This document shows, in pieces, positions 1 through 9,600 of a stretch of 33,864 bases of DNA (position 1 is the stretch's first letter; every line of letters starts with the position of its first letter). The translations under genes and the position numbers were made by a program. This DNA comes from Candidatus Limicola stercorigallinarum (GTDB taxonomy: Bacteria > Actinomycetota > Coriobacteriia > Coriobacteriales > Coriobacteriaceae): positions 1 to 33,864 of the forward strand of contig DVID01000031.1 in assembly GCA_018711625.1 (NCBI GenBank). Reading direction: 5' to 3'. The notes beneath the pieces were generated by a model. It did no database searches, was not told the origin of the DNA, and saw nothing but the letters and a program-made list of their open reading frames with translations.

Positions 1-189
1 CAGCACGTGGCAGTCAATCACGCCCAAATCAAGCGCCTTCTGCTTTTTGTACTCCAAGCCATGAATCTCCTGGCCCACGTTGCCCAGCACGCAAATAACA
101 TCCAGGTTCTTCTCTTGCTGGAGCCATTTAATGCAAACAGACGTATCAAGGCCACCGGAATATGCGAGTACTACTTTTTCCTTGCTCAT
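1..189 (-). CDS. argG: Argininosuccinate synthase, N-terminal part (cut by window edge)
   Basis: The reverse strand encodes the first 63 residues of argininosuccinate synthase, which joins citrulline and aspartate using ATP in arginine biosynthesis. The start reads MSKEKVVLAYSGGLDTSVC; the AYSGGLDTS stretch is the ATP-pyrophosphatase P-loop of this family. The ATG at 189 is preceded by an AAAGGAA ribosome binding site at good spacing. The rest of the gene lies beyond position 1. The upstream 585 bases hold no convincing gene but several small hairpins, described separately. Identity is confident from the signature alone; completeness cannot be judged. Confidence 0.93.
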   Translation of the reverse strand, partial: MSKEKVVLAYSGGLDTSVCIKWLQQEKNLDVICVLGNVGQEIHGLEYKKQKALDLGVIDCHVL

Positions 190-774
190 GGGAGTTCCTT
201 TCGGGATGGGTTGTGCAATCTGGAGATGGAACCGGATGAGCTCGCCTGGCAGTGCCTGCGCTGCGCATACGCTTAGATATCGAGTTGTTCGTAATTGAGC
301 CCCTCTGGTCGCACACGTGACCGCGACCCATTATGAGGGAGGAACACCCGACGCACCTATCGACGAACTCTGCTGAGGGGCAAACCCTCATGCAAACAGA
401 GACGACAGGTTATCGTCGTCGGGAGATAGCACGCTGGCGTCGGATAGCAACCGTGGCGGCGTTCTGGCCGGAAAGGATGGCGGTCATCGCCATGCTCTGA
501 TATGTGGCCACGCCCTGAATCACGGAATGCCTCCCTTCAATGCCACTCGTACAATACCTCATCCGTGAACGGTTCTGTACACCCGGCAAACGGATGTCCC
601 GCTTCACGTTGCACGCTATCTTACGCTAAAGCACCGGCCGGGGGTTCGAGATTTTAAATATTTCTTGCCTGTTACAGAACGTGCGCCGCACAACAGCGTA
701 CGGCGCACGTCTCAAGGTATACAAGTTTGCAGATTTCAGCTATTGCGGCGCATGCAATCTGGTGCGGGCGCGCG
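190..774. other. Long intergenic region upstream of argG with clustered hairpins
   Basis: No credible gene is seen in these 585 bases; the short open frames lack ribosome binding sites and family resemblance. On the argG (minus) strand three small perfect stem-loops follow one another: GACGAC/GTCGTC (arms 401-406 and 415-420), TGAGGG/CCCTCA (374-379 and 385-390) and GGTCGC/GCGACC (307-312 and 323-328). They would lie in the argG leader if transcription starts upstream of about 420. I could not recognise a T-box motif or an ArgR box. A longer hairpin at 679-710 belongs to the end of the HAD gene. Confidence 0.5.
679..710 (-). terminator. Hairpin downstream of the HAD phosphatase gene
   Basis: The arms ACGTGCGCCG (679-688) and CGGCGCACGT (701-710) are perfectly complementary over 10 bases with a 12-base loop. 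It lies 65 bases beyond the stop codon of the minus-strand HAD gene. The uridine tract that should follow is weak, so it may act as a terminator or only as a 3' end stabiliser. Confidence 0.55.
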
Positions 775-1623
775 TTAAATATGGACGCCGTGCGTAGCCA
801 GCACGGCATCGATAACCTGTGCCACGCCGCGTTCGTTGTTGGAGGGCGCCATGAAACGGGCATGCGCATGCATGTGCTCCTCAGCGTTGGCCACCACATA
901 GCTATGGCCCACCGCCTCAAGCATCTGAATATCGTTATAGGTGTCGCCAAAGGCCATAGCATCGTCAAGCGTGATACCCAGATAGTCACACACGTGCGCA
1001 AGACCCTGACCCTTGTCCACGTGCTTATTCATAATATCAATCCACTGCTTGCCGGCGTTGGTAACCGTAAAGCGATCGCTCCATGCATCACGGTAGGTGC
1101 TCGCATAGATCTCCTCGCCATCGCTTTCGGGGAAAAACACCGTGTACTTGTTGACGTCCGCCGTGAGGTTATCAAACGAGTCGAGGTACGTGATGCGCTT
1201 ATAGAACGTGCGCAGCACGCTGTCCCAGTCCTCATAGCGCTTGAGCACGTAGCACGAATCGATACCGCACACCGTGGCAAAACCGCGCCCGTCGGCAGCG
1301 GTGAAGTCGATGAGGTCATGGTAGGTGGGCACGTCGATAAGGTCCTTGAACACAAGCTCATCTTTGCAGTAGACCGCGGCACCGTTATCGGAGAGCATTG
1401 CCATGTGCTCAGATACCTCGGCAAACATCTCGCGCAGGGTGTAGCTCGGACGGCCGCTCGCAGCGCAGAAGAGCACTCCCACCGAGTCAAGCGCCTTGAT
1501 GCGCTCAAACATCTGCGGCGGCATGCTGCCGTCGTCGGCGAGCAGAGTAAGGTCCATGTCGCTCGCAATAAGCTTCACGCGGTCGAGGGCGGTATCGTCA
1601 TGCATGGTGAGCAGTGCAGTCAT
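775..1623 (-). CDS. HAD superfamily hydrolase, Cof/YidA type
   Basis: This 283-residue protein has the haloacid dehalogenase motifs in order: DMDLT near residues 22-26 (nucleophile Asp22 and acid/base Asp24), AASGR (motif II), and GDTYNDIQML near the C-terminus (motif IV, metal-binding aspartates). The long cap region between motifs II and IV fits the Cof-type IIB subfamily, cytosolic phosphatases of sugar phosphates, nucleotides or flavin derivatives; the substrate cannot be read from sequence. The frame is open six codons further upstream to 1641, but GGAGGA at 1634-1639 sits about 10 bases before the ATG at 1623, which I prefer. It stands alone downstream of the polA terminator. Confidence 0.85.
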   Translation of the reverse strand: MTALLTMHDDTALDRVKLIASDMDLTLLADDGSMPPQMFERIKALDSVGVLFCAASGRPSYTLREMFAEVSEHMAMLSDNGAAVYCKDELVFKDLIDVPTYHDLIDFTAADGRGFATVCGIDSCYVLKRYEDWDSVLRTFYKRITYLDSFDNLTADVNKYTVFFPESDGEEIYASTYRDAWSDRFTVTNAGKQWIDIMNKHVDKGQGLAHVCDYLGITLDDAMAFGDTYNDIQMLEAVGHSYVVANAEEHMHAHARFMAPSNNERGVAQVIDAVLATHGVHI

Positions 1624-1669
1624 GGGGCGCCAATCCTCCATCTATAAGCATCGTGCAGTATCTACGCAA

Positions 1670-1699
1670 AAACGCGGCCGAGTCTCCTCGACCGCGTTT
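1670..1699 (-). terminator. Rho-independent terminator of polA
   Basis: On the minus strand the arms 1687-1699 and 1670-1682 form a 13-base-pair stem with one G-U pair and a 4-base loop, followed directly by five uridines. It lies about 120 bases after the polA stop codon and ahead of the HAD gene. Confidence 0.8.
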
Positions 1700-1702
1700 G
1701 AG

Positions 1703-1708
1703 ATTATA
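1703..1708 (-). promoter_or_regulatory. Candidate -10 element (TATAAT) for the HAD gene
   Basis: The minus strand reads GGTATAATCTC here, a perfect -10 hexamer 80 bases ahead of the HAD start. No good -35 box is seen at 16-18 bases. Transcription from it would start near 1696, inside the first arm of the polA terminator, so the new transcript would lack part of that arm and could escape the terminator. Confidence 0.4.
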
Positions 1709-1821
1709 CCGACGCACTGCAAAACATGCAGGCGCAAGACCAGCCGCTCACAGCAACTTTACGCAGCGCTTACGCGGCACATGGCAACGCGCTAGATGCC
1801 CGCCGCAAACGCGTGAGTCCC

Positions 1822-4581
1822 CTACTTTGCGTCCGCCCAGGTCTCGCCCACCGAAACATCTGCGATAAGCGGCACCGAGAGCGTAACCACGCCCTCCATG
1901 GTCTCCCGCACCATGCTGGAAAGGCGCTCCACCTCGTCCACGGGGCACTCAAAGTCGAGCTCGTCGTGCACCTGCAGGATCATGCGAGCGCGGAAGCCCT
2001 CGTCGCGCAGACGCTGCGCCACGCGCACCATGGCAATCTTGATGATGTCGGCCGCCGTTCCCTGCATGGGATGGTTCATGGCCGTACGCTCGCCAAACGA
2101 GCGTTGGACGGGGTTGCGCATCTTGAGCTCAGGGATGGGACGGCGGCGTCCATAGAGCGTCTCGGCAAAGCCGGTGCGCTTGGCATCGGCCACCGTCTGG
2201 TCGAGGTAGCGCCGCACGCCGGGATACGCCTCAAAGTACCGATCGATCATCTCGCGCGCCTCGCCCAGCGGGATGTCGAGCGATTGCGAGAGGCCATAGG
2301 CCTGCTGGCCGTACACAATGCCAAAGTTCACGGCCTTGGCGCGGCTACGAAGGGCGGGCGTCACCTCAGACACGGGCACGCCAAACACGCGCGCCGCTGT
2401 CTCGGCATGGAAGTCCTCGCCCTCGTTGAACGCCGCCACCAGGTGCTCGTCGGCGGAGAGGTGTGCCAGCAAGCGCAGCTCAATCTGGGAGTAGTCCACC
2501 GCCACGAACACGGTGTTGTCGGGGCAGCTGAACGCCGTCTTCACCGTATGCCCCAGCTCAGAGCGGGTGGGGATGTTCTGCAGGTTGGGGCTGGACGACG
2601 AGAGACGCCCCGTGGCCGTGATGGTTTGATTGAAGGTGGTGTGCACACGGCCGTCGTTGGCGCGCATGTTGCCCAGCGTGTCGAGGTAGGTGGACTTAAT
2701 CTTGGTCTTCTCGCGATACTCCAAGATCAGGCGCACCACCTCGTGATCCTTCGCAAGCTCCTCGAGCACCTTGGCGTTGGTGGAGTAATAACCGCGATGC
2801 GTTTTCTTGAGGCCCTTCGTAGGAAGGCCCATCACGTCAAAGAGAACATGGCTGAGCTGCATGGGGCTCGAGATGTTGAAGGAGTCGTCGCCCGCAAGCG
2901 TGCGAATGCGGCCTTCCAGCTCTTCAATCTGAGCACCCAGGGCATCGCCCAGCTCAGCGAGACGCGCAGGGTCCACATACATGCCCGTGCGCTCCATGGC
3001 GGCAAGCACCGGCACCAGCGGCATCTCGATGCGCTCAAAAATCTCAGCGCTTCCCTCGGCCGCAAGGGCATCGGCAAGCGGCTTGACCGCAGCACGGGCC
3101 ACGGCAGCTGCCCGCGCGGCCGGAGCCGGGGCATCTGCCGCGGCACCGTCCTCCCCCGCCATAGGAGGCAGGCTCGCCTTGAGGTAGGTATCGGCCACAT
3201 AGGCGTCATCGAAGGTGGAGCGCACCGAATCGAGCAAATACGCGGCCACCACGGTGTCAAAGAGATGCGCGGGATCCACATCGAGCGGGTCGAGCAGCTG
3301 GAAGCACGAGGAGTCCGACGGCGCAAGCTCGTGCAAGAGCAGCTTGATATCGGGCGAGGCCACCTGGCCTGCGCTTAAGAGGTGCAGCAACACGCCCGCG
3401 ATCATGCCGTGCGTGAAATCGTACCCTTCTGCCTGCGCGGTGCTACCCGCATCCTGCGGCTCCTCAAAGGCAAGCACGGCCTCGCTCGTTGCCACCCAAA
3501 GGGTATGCGTCAGGCCAAAGAGCGCGCCGGCCTCCTTGTCATCATCGATAGTGACACCCAGCCACTCGCTCGCTCCCAGCGCTCGCTCCAGCTCGGCCAG
3601 GGCCTTGGCCAGAGCGTCCGGCGCATCAGCACGCGCACGCAGCACGGGCGGAAGCTCAAACGCACTCGGGCCCGCCTCAACGCCCGCCGTTCCATCAATG
3701 AGCGCCAAGAAGCGGTTCTGCATGGACATGATGCCCAGGGCACCCAGCGCCTGCGAAACCGCCTGCGCGTCAAACGAGGGGAACTGCACCGCGTTCACAT
3801 CCAGCTCAACGGGCGCGTTGGTTTGAATGGTCGCCACACGGCGCGACACCAGCGCGTCGTCAATATGCGCACGCAGGTTCTCGCCCATCTTGCCTTTGAT
3901 CTCGTCCGCATGCGCAATAACCTCGTCCAGCGAGCCGTACTGCGCAATGAGCGCGCTCGCCTTCTTGGGGCCAATGCCCGGAACGCCCGGGATGTTATCC
4001 GACGAGTCACCTTTAAGACCGTAGAAATCGGGCACCAGCTGAGGCGTGATGCCGTGATAAAGATCCTCCACCGTCTCGGGCGTCATCACCTGTACGTCGG
4101 AGAGACCCTTTTTGGTGCCCACGATCTTCACGTGGTCGGTGGTGAGCTGATACATATCGCGGTCACCGGTAATGAGAAGCATGTCGCAACCGGCTGCTTC
4201 GCCCTGGCGCGCTAGGGTACCCAGAATGTCGTCACCCTCCCAGCCTTCGGCCTCCATGATGGGCACCGAAAGCGTTTGCAAGAGCTCTTTGATCATGGGG
4301 AACTGCTGACGCAGGTCGGGGTCCATCGGCGGGCGCTGCGCCTTGTACTGCGGAAGCATCTCCATGCGCACGCGCGGGCGACCCTTGTCAAACGCTACCG
4401 CAACGCCATCGGGATGGAAGGCGTCGAGCATCTTGAGGAACATGTTGAGGAAGCCGAAGACCGCGTTGGTGGGACGGCCATCGGGCGCGTTCATGGTGGG
4501 CGGAACCGCATGGAAGGCTCGATGCATGAGCGAGTTGCCATCGACGACGGCAATGGTGGTACGGGCAGGGGTATCGGGCAT
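1822..4581 (-). CDS. polA: DNA polymerase I
   Basis: The 919-residue product is a full-length DNA polymerase I, which fills gaps and removes RNA primers in replication and repair. The N-terminal 5' nuclease domain starts with AVVDGNSLMHRAF (metal ligand Asp14) and contains GLKGDSSDNIPGVPGIGPK. The middle 3'-5' exonuclease region lacks the usual DxE metal motif (LGVTIDDDK stands in that place), so proofreading is probably lost. The polymerase domain carries motif A (DYSQIELR, Asp696), the O-helix (RSRAKAVNFGIVYG) and motif C (VHDE, Asp873). The frame opens three codons earlier, but the purine-rich AAGAGAGG is correctly spaced only for the ATG at 4581. A terminator follows at 1670-1699. Confidence 0.97.
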   Translation of the reverse strand: MPDTPARTTIAVVDGNSLMHRAFHAVPPTMNAPDGRPTNAVFGFLNMFLKMLDAFHPDGVAVAFDKGRPRVRMEMLPQYKAQRPPMDPDLRQQFPMIKELLQTLSVPIMEAEGWEGDDILGTLARQGEAAGCDMLLITGDRDMYQLTTDHVKIVGTKKGLSDVQVMTPETVEDLYHGITPQLVPDFYGLKGDSSDNIPGVPGIGPKKASALIAQYGSLDEVIAHADEIKGKMGENLRAHIDDALVSRRVATIQTNAPVELDVNAVQFPSFDAQAVSQALGALGIMSMQNRFLALIDGTAGVEAGPSAFELPPVLRARADAPDALAKALAELERALGASEWLGVTIDDDKEAGALFGLTHTLWVATSEAVLAFEEPQDAGSTAQAEGYDFTHGMIAGVLLHLLSAGQVASPDIKLLLHELAPSDSSCFQLLDPLDVDPAHLFDTVVAAYLLDSVRSTFDDAYVADTYLKASLPPMAGEDGAAADAPAPAARAAAVARAAVKPLADALAAEGSAEIFERIEMPLVPVLAAMERTGMYVDPARLAELGDALGAQIEELEGRIRTLAGDDSFNISSPMQLSHVLFDVMGLPTKGLKKTHRGYYSTNAKVLEELAKDHEVVRLILEYREKTKIKSTYLDTLGNMRANDGRVHTTFNQTITATGRLSSSSPNLQNIPTRSELGHTVKTAFSCPDNTVFVAVDYSQIELRLLAHLSADEHLVAAFNEGEDFHAETAARVFGVPVSEVTPALRSRAKAVNFGIVYGQQAYGLSQSLDIPLGEAREMIDRYFEAYPGVRRYLDQTVADAKRTGFAETLYGRRRPIPELKMRNPVQRSFGERTAMNHPMQGTAADIIKIAMVRVAQRLRDEGFRARMILQVHDELDFECPVDEVERLSSMVRETMEGVVTLSVPLIADVSVGETWADAK

Positions 4582-4710
4582 GAGGGCCATCCTCTCTTGA
4601 GTTTGCTGTTCTCAGTCTACCCCATCGTTCGGACGGAGCCACGCGACACGACAGCATGAGCAAGAGCCGGAGCACAAGGTGCCTTGATGCCCGGCCTACC
4701 ATACGCCGAC

Positions 4711-4746
4711 AAAAAACGCCCCCTGCGCGTGAGCACAAGGGGCGTT
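4711..4746 (-). terminator. Rho-independent terminator of pepD
   Basis: On the minus strand the arms 4739-4746 (AACGCCCC) and 4715-4722 (GGGGCGTT) form a stem that continues into six uridines. It is 22 bases after the pepD stop codon and separates pepD from polA. Confidence 0.85.
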
Positions 4747-4767
4747 GAGATACGTATGCGCGAAGCG

Positions 4768-6225
4768 CTATGCGGCAAGACGAGCCAGAGCATCCACGAG
4801 CAGACGGTAGAACCGCTCGACCGAACCAAGGTCTACATGCTCGTCGGGCGTGTGGACGTCCGAGAGCGTGGGACCCACGGCGATAGCGTCGAGGCCCGGA
4901 AGCGCCTCGGCAAACAGGCCGCATTCAAGGCCTGCGTGGATGGACTCAATCTTGAGCTCCGTACCAAAGAGCTCGCGATAGCTTGCCTGGAACACCTCGC
5001 GCACATGCGAATGCTCAACGTAGCTCCAGCCGGGATACTCGTTGTCAAACGACGCGGTAAAGCCGAAGGCATCGGCCAGCGTCTGGATGCGTGCCTTGAC
5101 GTCCTCCTGCAGCGAGGCGATGGAAGAACGCGGCGAAAGCAGGAACGTGACCTCGTTCTCGCGCGTGATTACCACACCAATATTGGAGGAAACCTCCACC
5201 GAGCCATCGGTCGCCACGTTGCGGCGCATCACGCCATTGGGCGCCAAGCGCAGGGCACTCACAAAGGCACGCGCGTCGGTATCGGCCATAGCGTCAACCT
5301 CTTGGCCCTCCGCCACCTCGACCGCGCAGGCAAAACCAGGGTCAAAGACCTCAAGCTCGGCTGACACCTCATCAATAACGCCCTGCGCTACTTCAGCCGC
5401 AGCCTGGGCCTCCTCCGCGGATGCGTAGGCCACGACCGCCGTGGACTCGCGCGTGATGGCGTTGTCCTTCGTGCCGCCGTCCAGGCTCACCAGATGCGGC
5501 GCACCCGTGCGCATGAGACGCTCAACAATGCGCGCCATGATGAGGTCGGCGTTGCCGCGCTCGCGGTCGATGTCAGACCCGGAGTGGCCGCCCGCAAGAC
5601 CCGAGATGGTAAGGGCGAGCGTGGAGCCCTGCATGTGCTCGCGCGTGATGGGACGTGTGAGCGTAGCGACTACACCGCCTGCGCACGAAACGGTGGCGAC
5701 GCCCTCCTCCTCGGAGTCGAGGTTGATCATGATACGCGCGCTGATCTGGGACTTGTCGAGCGTCTCCGCGCCCACCAGACCCGTTTCCTCGTCGGTGGTG
5801 AACACGCACTCAAGCGGCGGATGCACAAGCGTGTCGTCATCGAGAACCGTCATCATAAACGCCACAGCCACGCCGTTATCGGCGCCAAGCGTGGTGCCAT
5901 TGGCCGTAAGCACGCCATCCGTGACCACAAGCTCAATGCCGTCGCGCTCAAAATCGTGCTCCACACCGGCAAGCTTGTCGCACACCATATCCAGGTGACC
6001 CTGCATCATGACCGGCTCGGCGTTCTCTGCCCCAGCGGAGCCGCCCTTCTTGATGATGACGTTGTAGACGCTGTCTTGATACACCTCAAGGCCACGATCC
6101 TTGGCGAAGGCAACCAGGTAATCGCTGATGCCCTTTTCGTTGCCCGACCCGCGGGGAATCGCGCTAATCTCTTCAAAGAAGTGGAAGAAGCGCTCAGGCT
6201 CGTATCCAACAATCTTGTACTCCAT
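4768..6225 (-). CDS. pepD: Cytosolic beta-alanyl/aminoacyl-histidine dipeptidase, M20 family
   Basis: This 485-residue protein has the same length as the classical PepD non-specific dipeptidases. It shows the co-catalytic metal site expected of clan MH: GHLDMV (His77, Asp79), GADNGV (Asp116), TTDEETG (Glu146/Glu147), NLDSEEEG (Asp170) and VHTPDEH (His458). The GGHSGSDI segment is also typical. It has no signal peptide and would hydrolyse Xaa-His and other dipeptides in the cytosol, using divalent metals. The ATG at 6225 is the first in frame, preceded by GGGAGGTCTTC. It is a single-gene unit with its own terminator and is divergent from the surface-protein gene. Confidence 0.93.
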   Translation of the reverse strand: MEYKIVGYEPERFFHFFEEISAIPRGSGNEKGISDYLVAFAKDRGLEVYQDSVYNVIIKKGGSAGAENAEPVMMQGHLDMVCDKLAGVEHDFERDGIELVVTDGVLTANGTTLGADNGVAVAFMMTVLDDDTLVHPPLECVFTTDEETGLVGAETLDKSQISARIMINLDSEEEGVATVSCAGGVVATLTRPITREHMQGSTLALTISGLAGGHSGSDIDRERGNADLIMARIVERLMRTGAPHLVSLDGGTKDNAITRESTAVVAYASAEEAQAAAEVAQGVIDEVSAELEVFDPGFACAVEVAEGQEVDAMADTDARAFVSALRLAPNGVMRRNVATDGSVEVSSNIGVVITRENEVTFLLSPRSSIASLQEDVKARIQTLADAFGFTASFDNEYPGWSYVEHSHVREVFQASYRELFGTELKIESIHAGLECGLFAEALPGLDAIAVGPTLSDVHTPDEHVDLGSVERFYRLLVDALARLAA

Positions 6226-6612
6226 GAAGACCTCCCTGGTCGTTCTTGTATGCCGTGCATTGCACCGAAGGGAGCAGATGCGCGCCCTTCACCTGTTTAT
6301 GTTCATCTTGCCAGAAGATGGCGCCTGCGCCTAAGAGGCAGCCGCAAACGGCGGCAGAGGCCCGGGGAGACGGCATCATCTATGCATGATGGCACCAATT
6401 CTATACAAATAGTTCACACGAGTGAGTGACAGCCGCATTCATCGTTCACAGACGCGCGCCACAAGGATCACATCATGCTGTTTTCTTTTCGCATTGGTTT
6501 CTTAAGAAAGCGCAGTTGAAGGCATAAGTTTATGCGTATCGGGTAAGCGAGATATATTGCTATCTATCGGGCGGGACGACGTTTAACGCCGCCCGTCCAG
6601 AATCGAGCTCTC
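6226..6612. other. Divergent intergenic region between pepD and the surface-protein gene
   Basis: These 387 bases contain no credible gene. They hold several small dyads: CATCTT/AAGATG (6304-6320), GAAGGG/CCCTTC (6267-6290), the near-palindrome GCATAAGTTTATGC at 6522-6535, and CGGGCGG/CCGCCCG (6568-6595) just ahead of the plus-strand start codon. The palindrome is a candidate operator and the last hairpin would lie in the 5' untranslated leader of the surface-protein gene. No well-spaced -35/-10 pair was identified for either direction. Confidence 0.4.
6568..6595 (+). promoter_or_regulatory. Leader hairpin before the surface-protein gene
   Basis: Arms CGGGCGG (6568-6574) and CCGCCCG (6589-6595) form a 7-base-pair GC stem 17 bases ahead of the ATG at 6613, a gene with only a weak Shine-Dalgarno sequence. 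It could influence translation initiation or mRNA stability; this is inference. Confidence 0.35.
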
Positions 6613-9600
6613 ATGAAGCCTCGCACTCCTCTCCACCGCCTTGTACACCTGTTTGCCATTTTCGCCCTGGGGCTCTGCGTGCTAGCGACCCCGCTACTGG
6701 CCATGGGGGCACCCACCTCCGCAGAAGACACGCCTACCGAAAATGACACGATAACGGGCGTGAAGCGAGTCGCCGATCCGGAAACCTCGGCCGCCTGGAA
6801 AGACGCTCTCAGCATTAGCGCAGATGGGCTCGCCTACAGCACCTCCGATGCCGGCCAGGTGTGGGTGGACGCCTCGGTCTATGCCAACGCGACTGCCGCT
6901 CAAGAGGCGGGCATCTCGAAGGATGCCCTTACCTCTGTTGGCAAGGACAACTTCTTAGCAAGCATATCCGCCATCGCCTCGGTGGCCGCTATCCACGAGC
7001 AAGACAGCACGCCAAACGACGTGGTATTTGTGGTGAGCCTGAATAGCGTCCTCGCCTCAATGAGGTATGCCGGCCTTCCCTATGCTTCCTACCTTGTCTC
7101 TGCGCTCAATAACGCAATCGGCCGCTTGATGGACAGCAACACGGGCAATGGCTCCTCCCCCACGCGCGTGGCCGTGGTGGGCTACAACTATAACGTGACC
7201 GTGCTTATGCCGCTTGACACGTACACGCCCAATGCGGACGGAAAGTATCTGACGTATGACTCTGGCAAGAAAACAATAACTGTATCCGCTAAAGCGCAAG
7301 GTGATACTACAGCCCAGAACAGCGCACTGGGCAGTGGCTCTTACCTGCAAAAAGCGATTTCCGTTGCTGGGAATCAGCTAACGAACAATGGAGACAGCAC
7401 CAGCGGACGGACGCCCGTGATGGTTGTTATGGGTGTGGAGAATCCGCCGACGGCAAACACCAAAATCACCAATCCGCCCGCATACGATACGCCCGAGGAG
7501 AGCTTCCTGGGACCCGAGAGCGGAAAGAGCGGCTACGGAACCGACGCCATGTTCGCAACGCTTCTCACCATGCGCCACGTGCATCAACAGGTGGACGAAG
7601 CCTACGATGCGGGCGATTCGGGGAATGCGCTTACCCTCTACACCACCGGCATCGACACCACCGATGCCGTTGCCTACCTGCTTGAGACGTCGGAAGGCCA
7701 GGAGGAGCACGAGCTCTTCGACAAGGTGGACGGAAAGCAAGTAAACCTGACTGAAAACCTTACTGAAGCGGCGGATGCCTATGCTAAGGCGGCCAATAGT
7801 GACAAAAAAGAAGTAACTCTCGAGCTTTATGGCTCGGGACCAGGAGGAGCCCTTGTAGAGGACCAGGTCACGTTCCCGGTAGAACCCGATCTGCTCGACC
7901 AGGATAACCCCAGTAGCCTGAGCTGTGTGGACCACTACTTCGCCGCCCACAGCGCCGCAGCCATAGACTGGGCCTACACCTCGGCGATTGACGATACGCT
8001 TGCCGTGCATTACATCTCACCCGTAGACACCGAGGACGCGCTCAACGGCGGCACACGCGTTGAGGCAACAAGCGAAATCGGCCCCGGCATGGAGGTGGCG
8101 GACGTAAAGGGCGTCCAGTACGGCAACAACATGCTCACCGGCTCCCTCGCTGCCCAGGCAATCGCGATGAGCGTCGAGGACCCGTTCAACTTTGAGGCAA
8201 CACATGAGTTCGACTACATCATCCGCAGTATCAACGACCGCTATGACTTGGGAATGAATGCTTACTATCTGCTGGGTGCCGCGGTGGCTGCGGGGCAGAT
8301 CACCTATGACAACGAAACGAGTCAATACTCCAACCGGGCAGCGTGGTATGTAGACACTGACGGCAAGATGGTGCAGGGTGAGAACGGCCTGCCGTTCCGC
8401 CTCGCCGGACAGGATGAGATCAATGCCGCGGTGAACAGAACAGAGGGCACCGATGAAGCGACGCGAACAAAACTCGATGCGGCAAAATCAGCGGGCGCAA
8501 CGAGCATCTGCGAGACGTACTTCTACATTGGCAACCTGCCCAATTTCTACACAGGCGGAGATATCGCTCTCTACGACTTCTACATCTCCGTCACAACCAG
8601 CCTGAACGACGGCACACAGACCGTCAGCGCATCGATTCCCTCAGATGCCATCCCTGCGTTGCGCGTTGATGTAACTACACATGGAGGCAACAACGCCACA
8701 GCCGCGCTGGACGATGTTGACAGCCTGAACCCCATCCGCCTTGTATTTGAGGTGGCGCCGCGTCAGAACGTGAAAGAGCTAGCTGAAGAGGCCTCAAATG
8801 CCATAGGCACCGACGCAGCACTCACCCAATCGGATGTTGCAGAAAGGCTCGGATCCGCAGCCATAGCCGGAGCCTCGGGCAAACTCATTGTGCCCGCGCT
8901 CGCCGTCAACGCAGATGGCACAACTGTTCAGGCCCAGACCGTTGTTGAGGGAACCGCTGCACCGGCGGGCAGCGTCTACATGGTTGAGAAGGACACGCCG
9001 CTCTACGCACTCTCTCCCTCGGCATCAGTCGAAGAGGGAGCCATGCCGGCCGCGAGCGACCTCCAGCCGCTCAAGACCCCTCCCACACCAGGCGAAACGT
9101 ACTACTACCTTGTCGACACGTATGAGGCAGAATTCTCCAATCTCGAAGGCATAGTTGAAGCAACGCCCTCCAAAGCGGTACGCGCATACGTTGCCACGTC
9201 GAGTGATTCGGATGCGTGGGCGACCAACGACGAAGGCGTCTACGAACTCGCTGCTGGCACGTCCACCCTGCCCCTTGGCCAAGAAGTTACCCTGGTTACC
9301 AAGACCGAAAACCCAACCGACACCGCACCTTACGTACGCACACTGAGCGGTACCATGGGCAACAACGAGCTTACGCTCAGTGCCCGTCTAGGCAACAATG
9401 GCGCCATTGTGTTCGAGACACCCGAGCCCGAACCAGAGCCCGAGCCGGAGCCAGATCCTGAGCCAGATCCTGAGCCCGGTGGCGACGAAGGCGGCACAAC
9501 AGATCCGGACAATCCGGGAGGAACAACGGACCCCGACAATCCTGGCACGTCAACCGATCCCGATAACCCAGACGACCCTGGCACTTCAACCGACCCCGAC

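Noticed and set aside
410-607. 65-codon minus-strand frame upstream of argG
   Set aside because: Starts at GTG without a ribosome binding site and resembles no known family.
600-660. tRNA-like GGTTCGA near 640
   Set aside because: The bases around it do not form the T-arm stem, and no cloverleaf can be drawn, so neither a tRNA nor a convincing attachment-site remnant.
1726-3378. 550-codon plus-strand open frame opposite polA
   Set aside because: It is the antisense of a clear polA; composition is rich in His, Arg and Leu as expected of a shadow frame, with no family resemblance.
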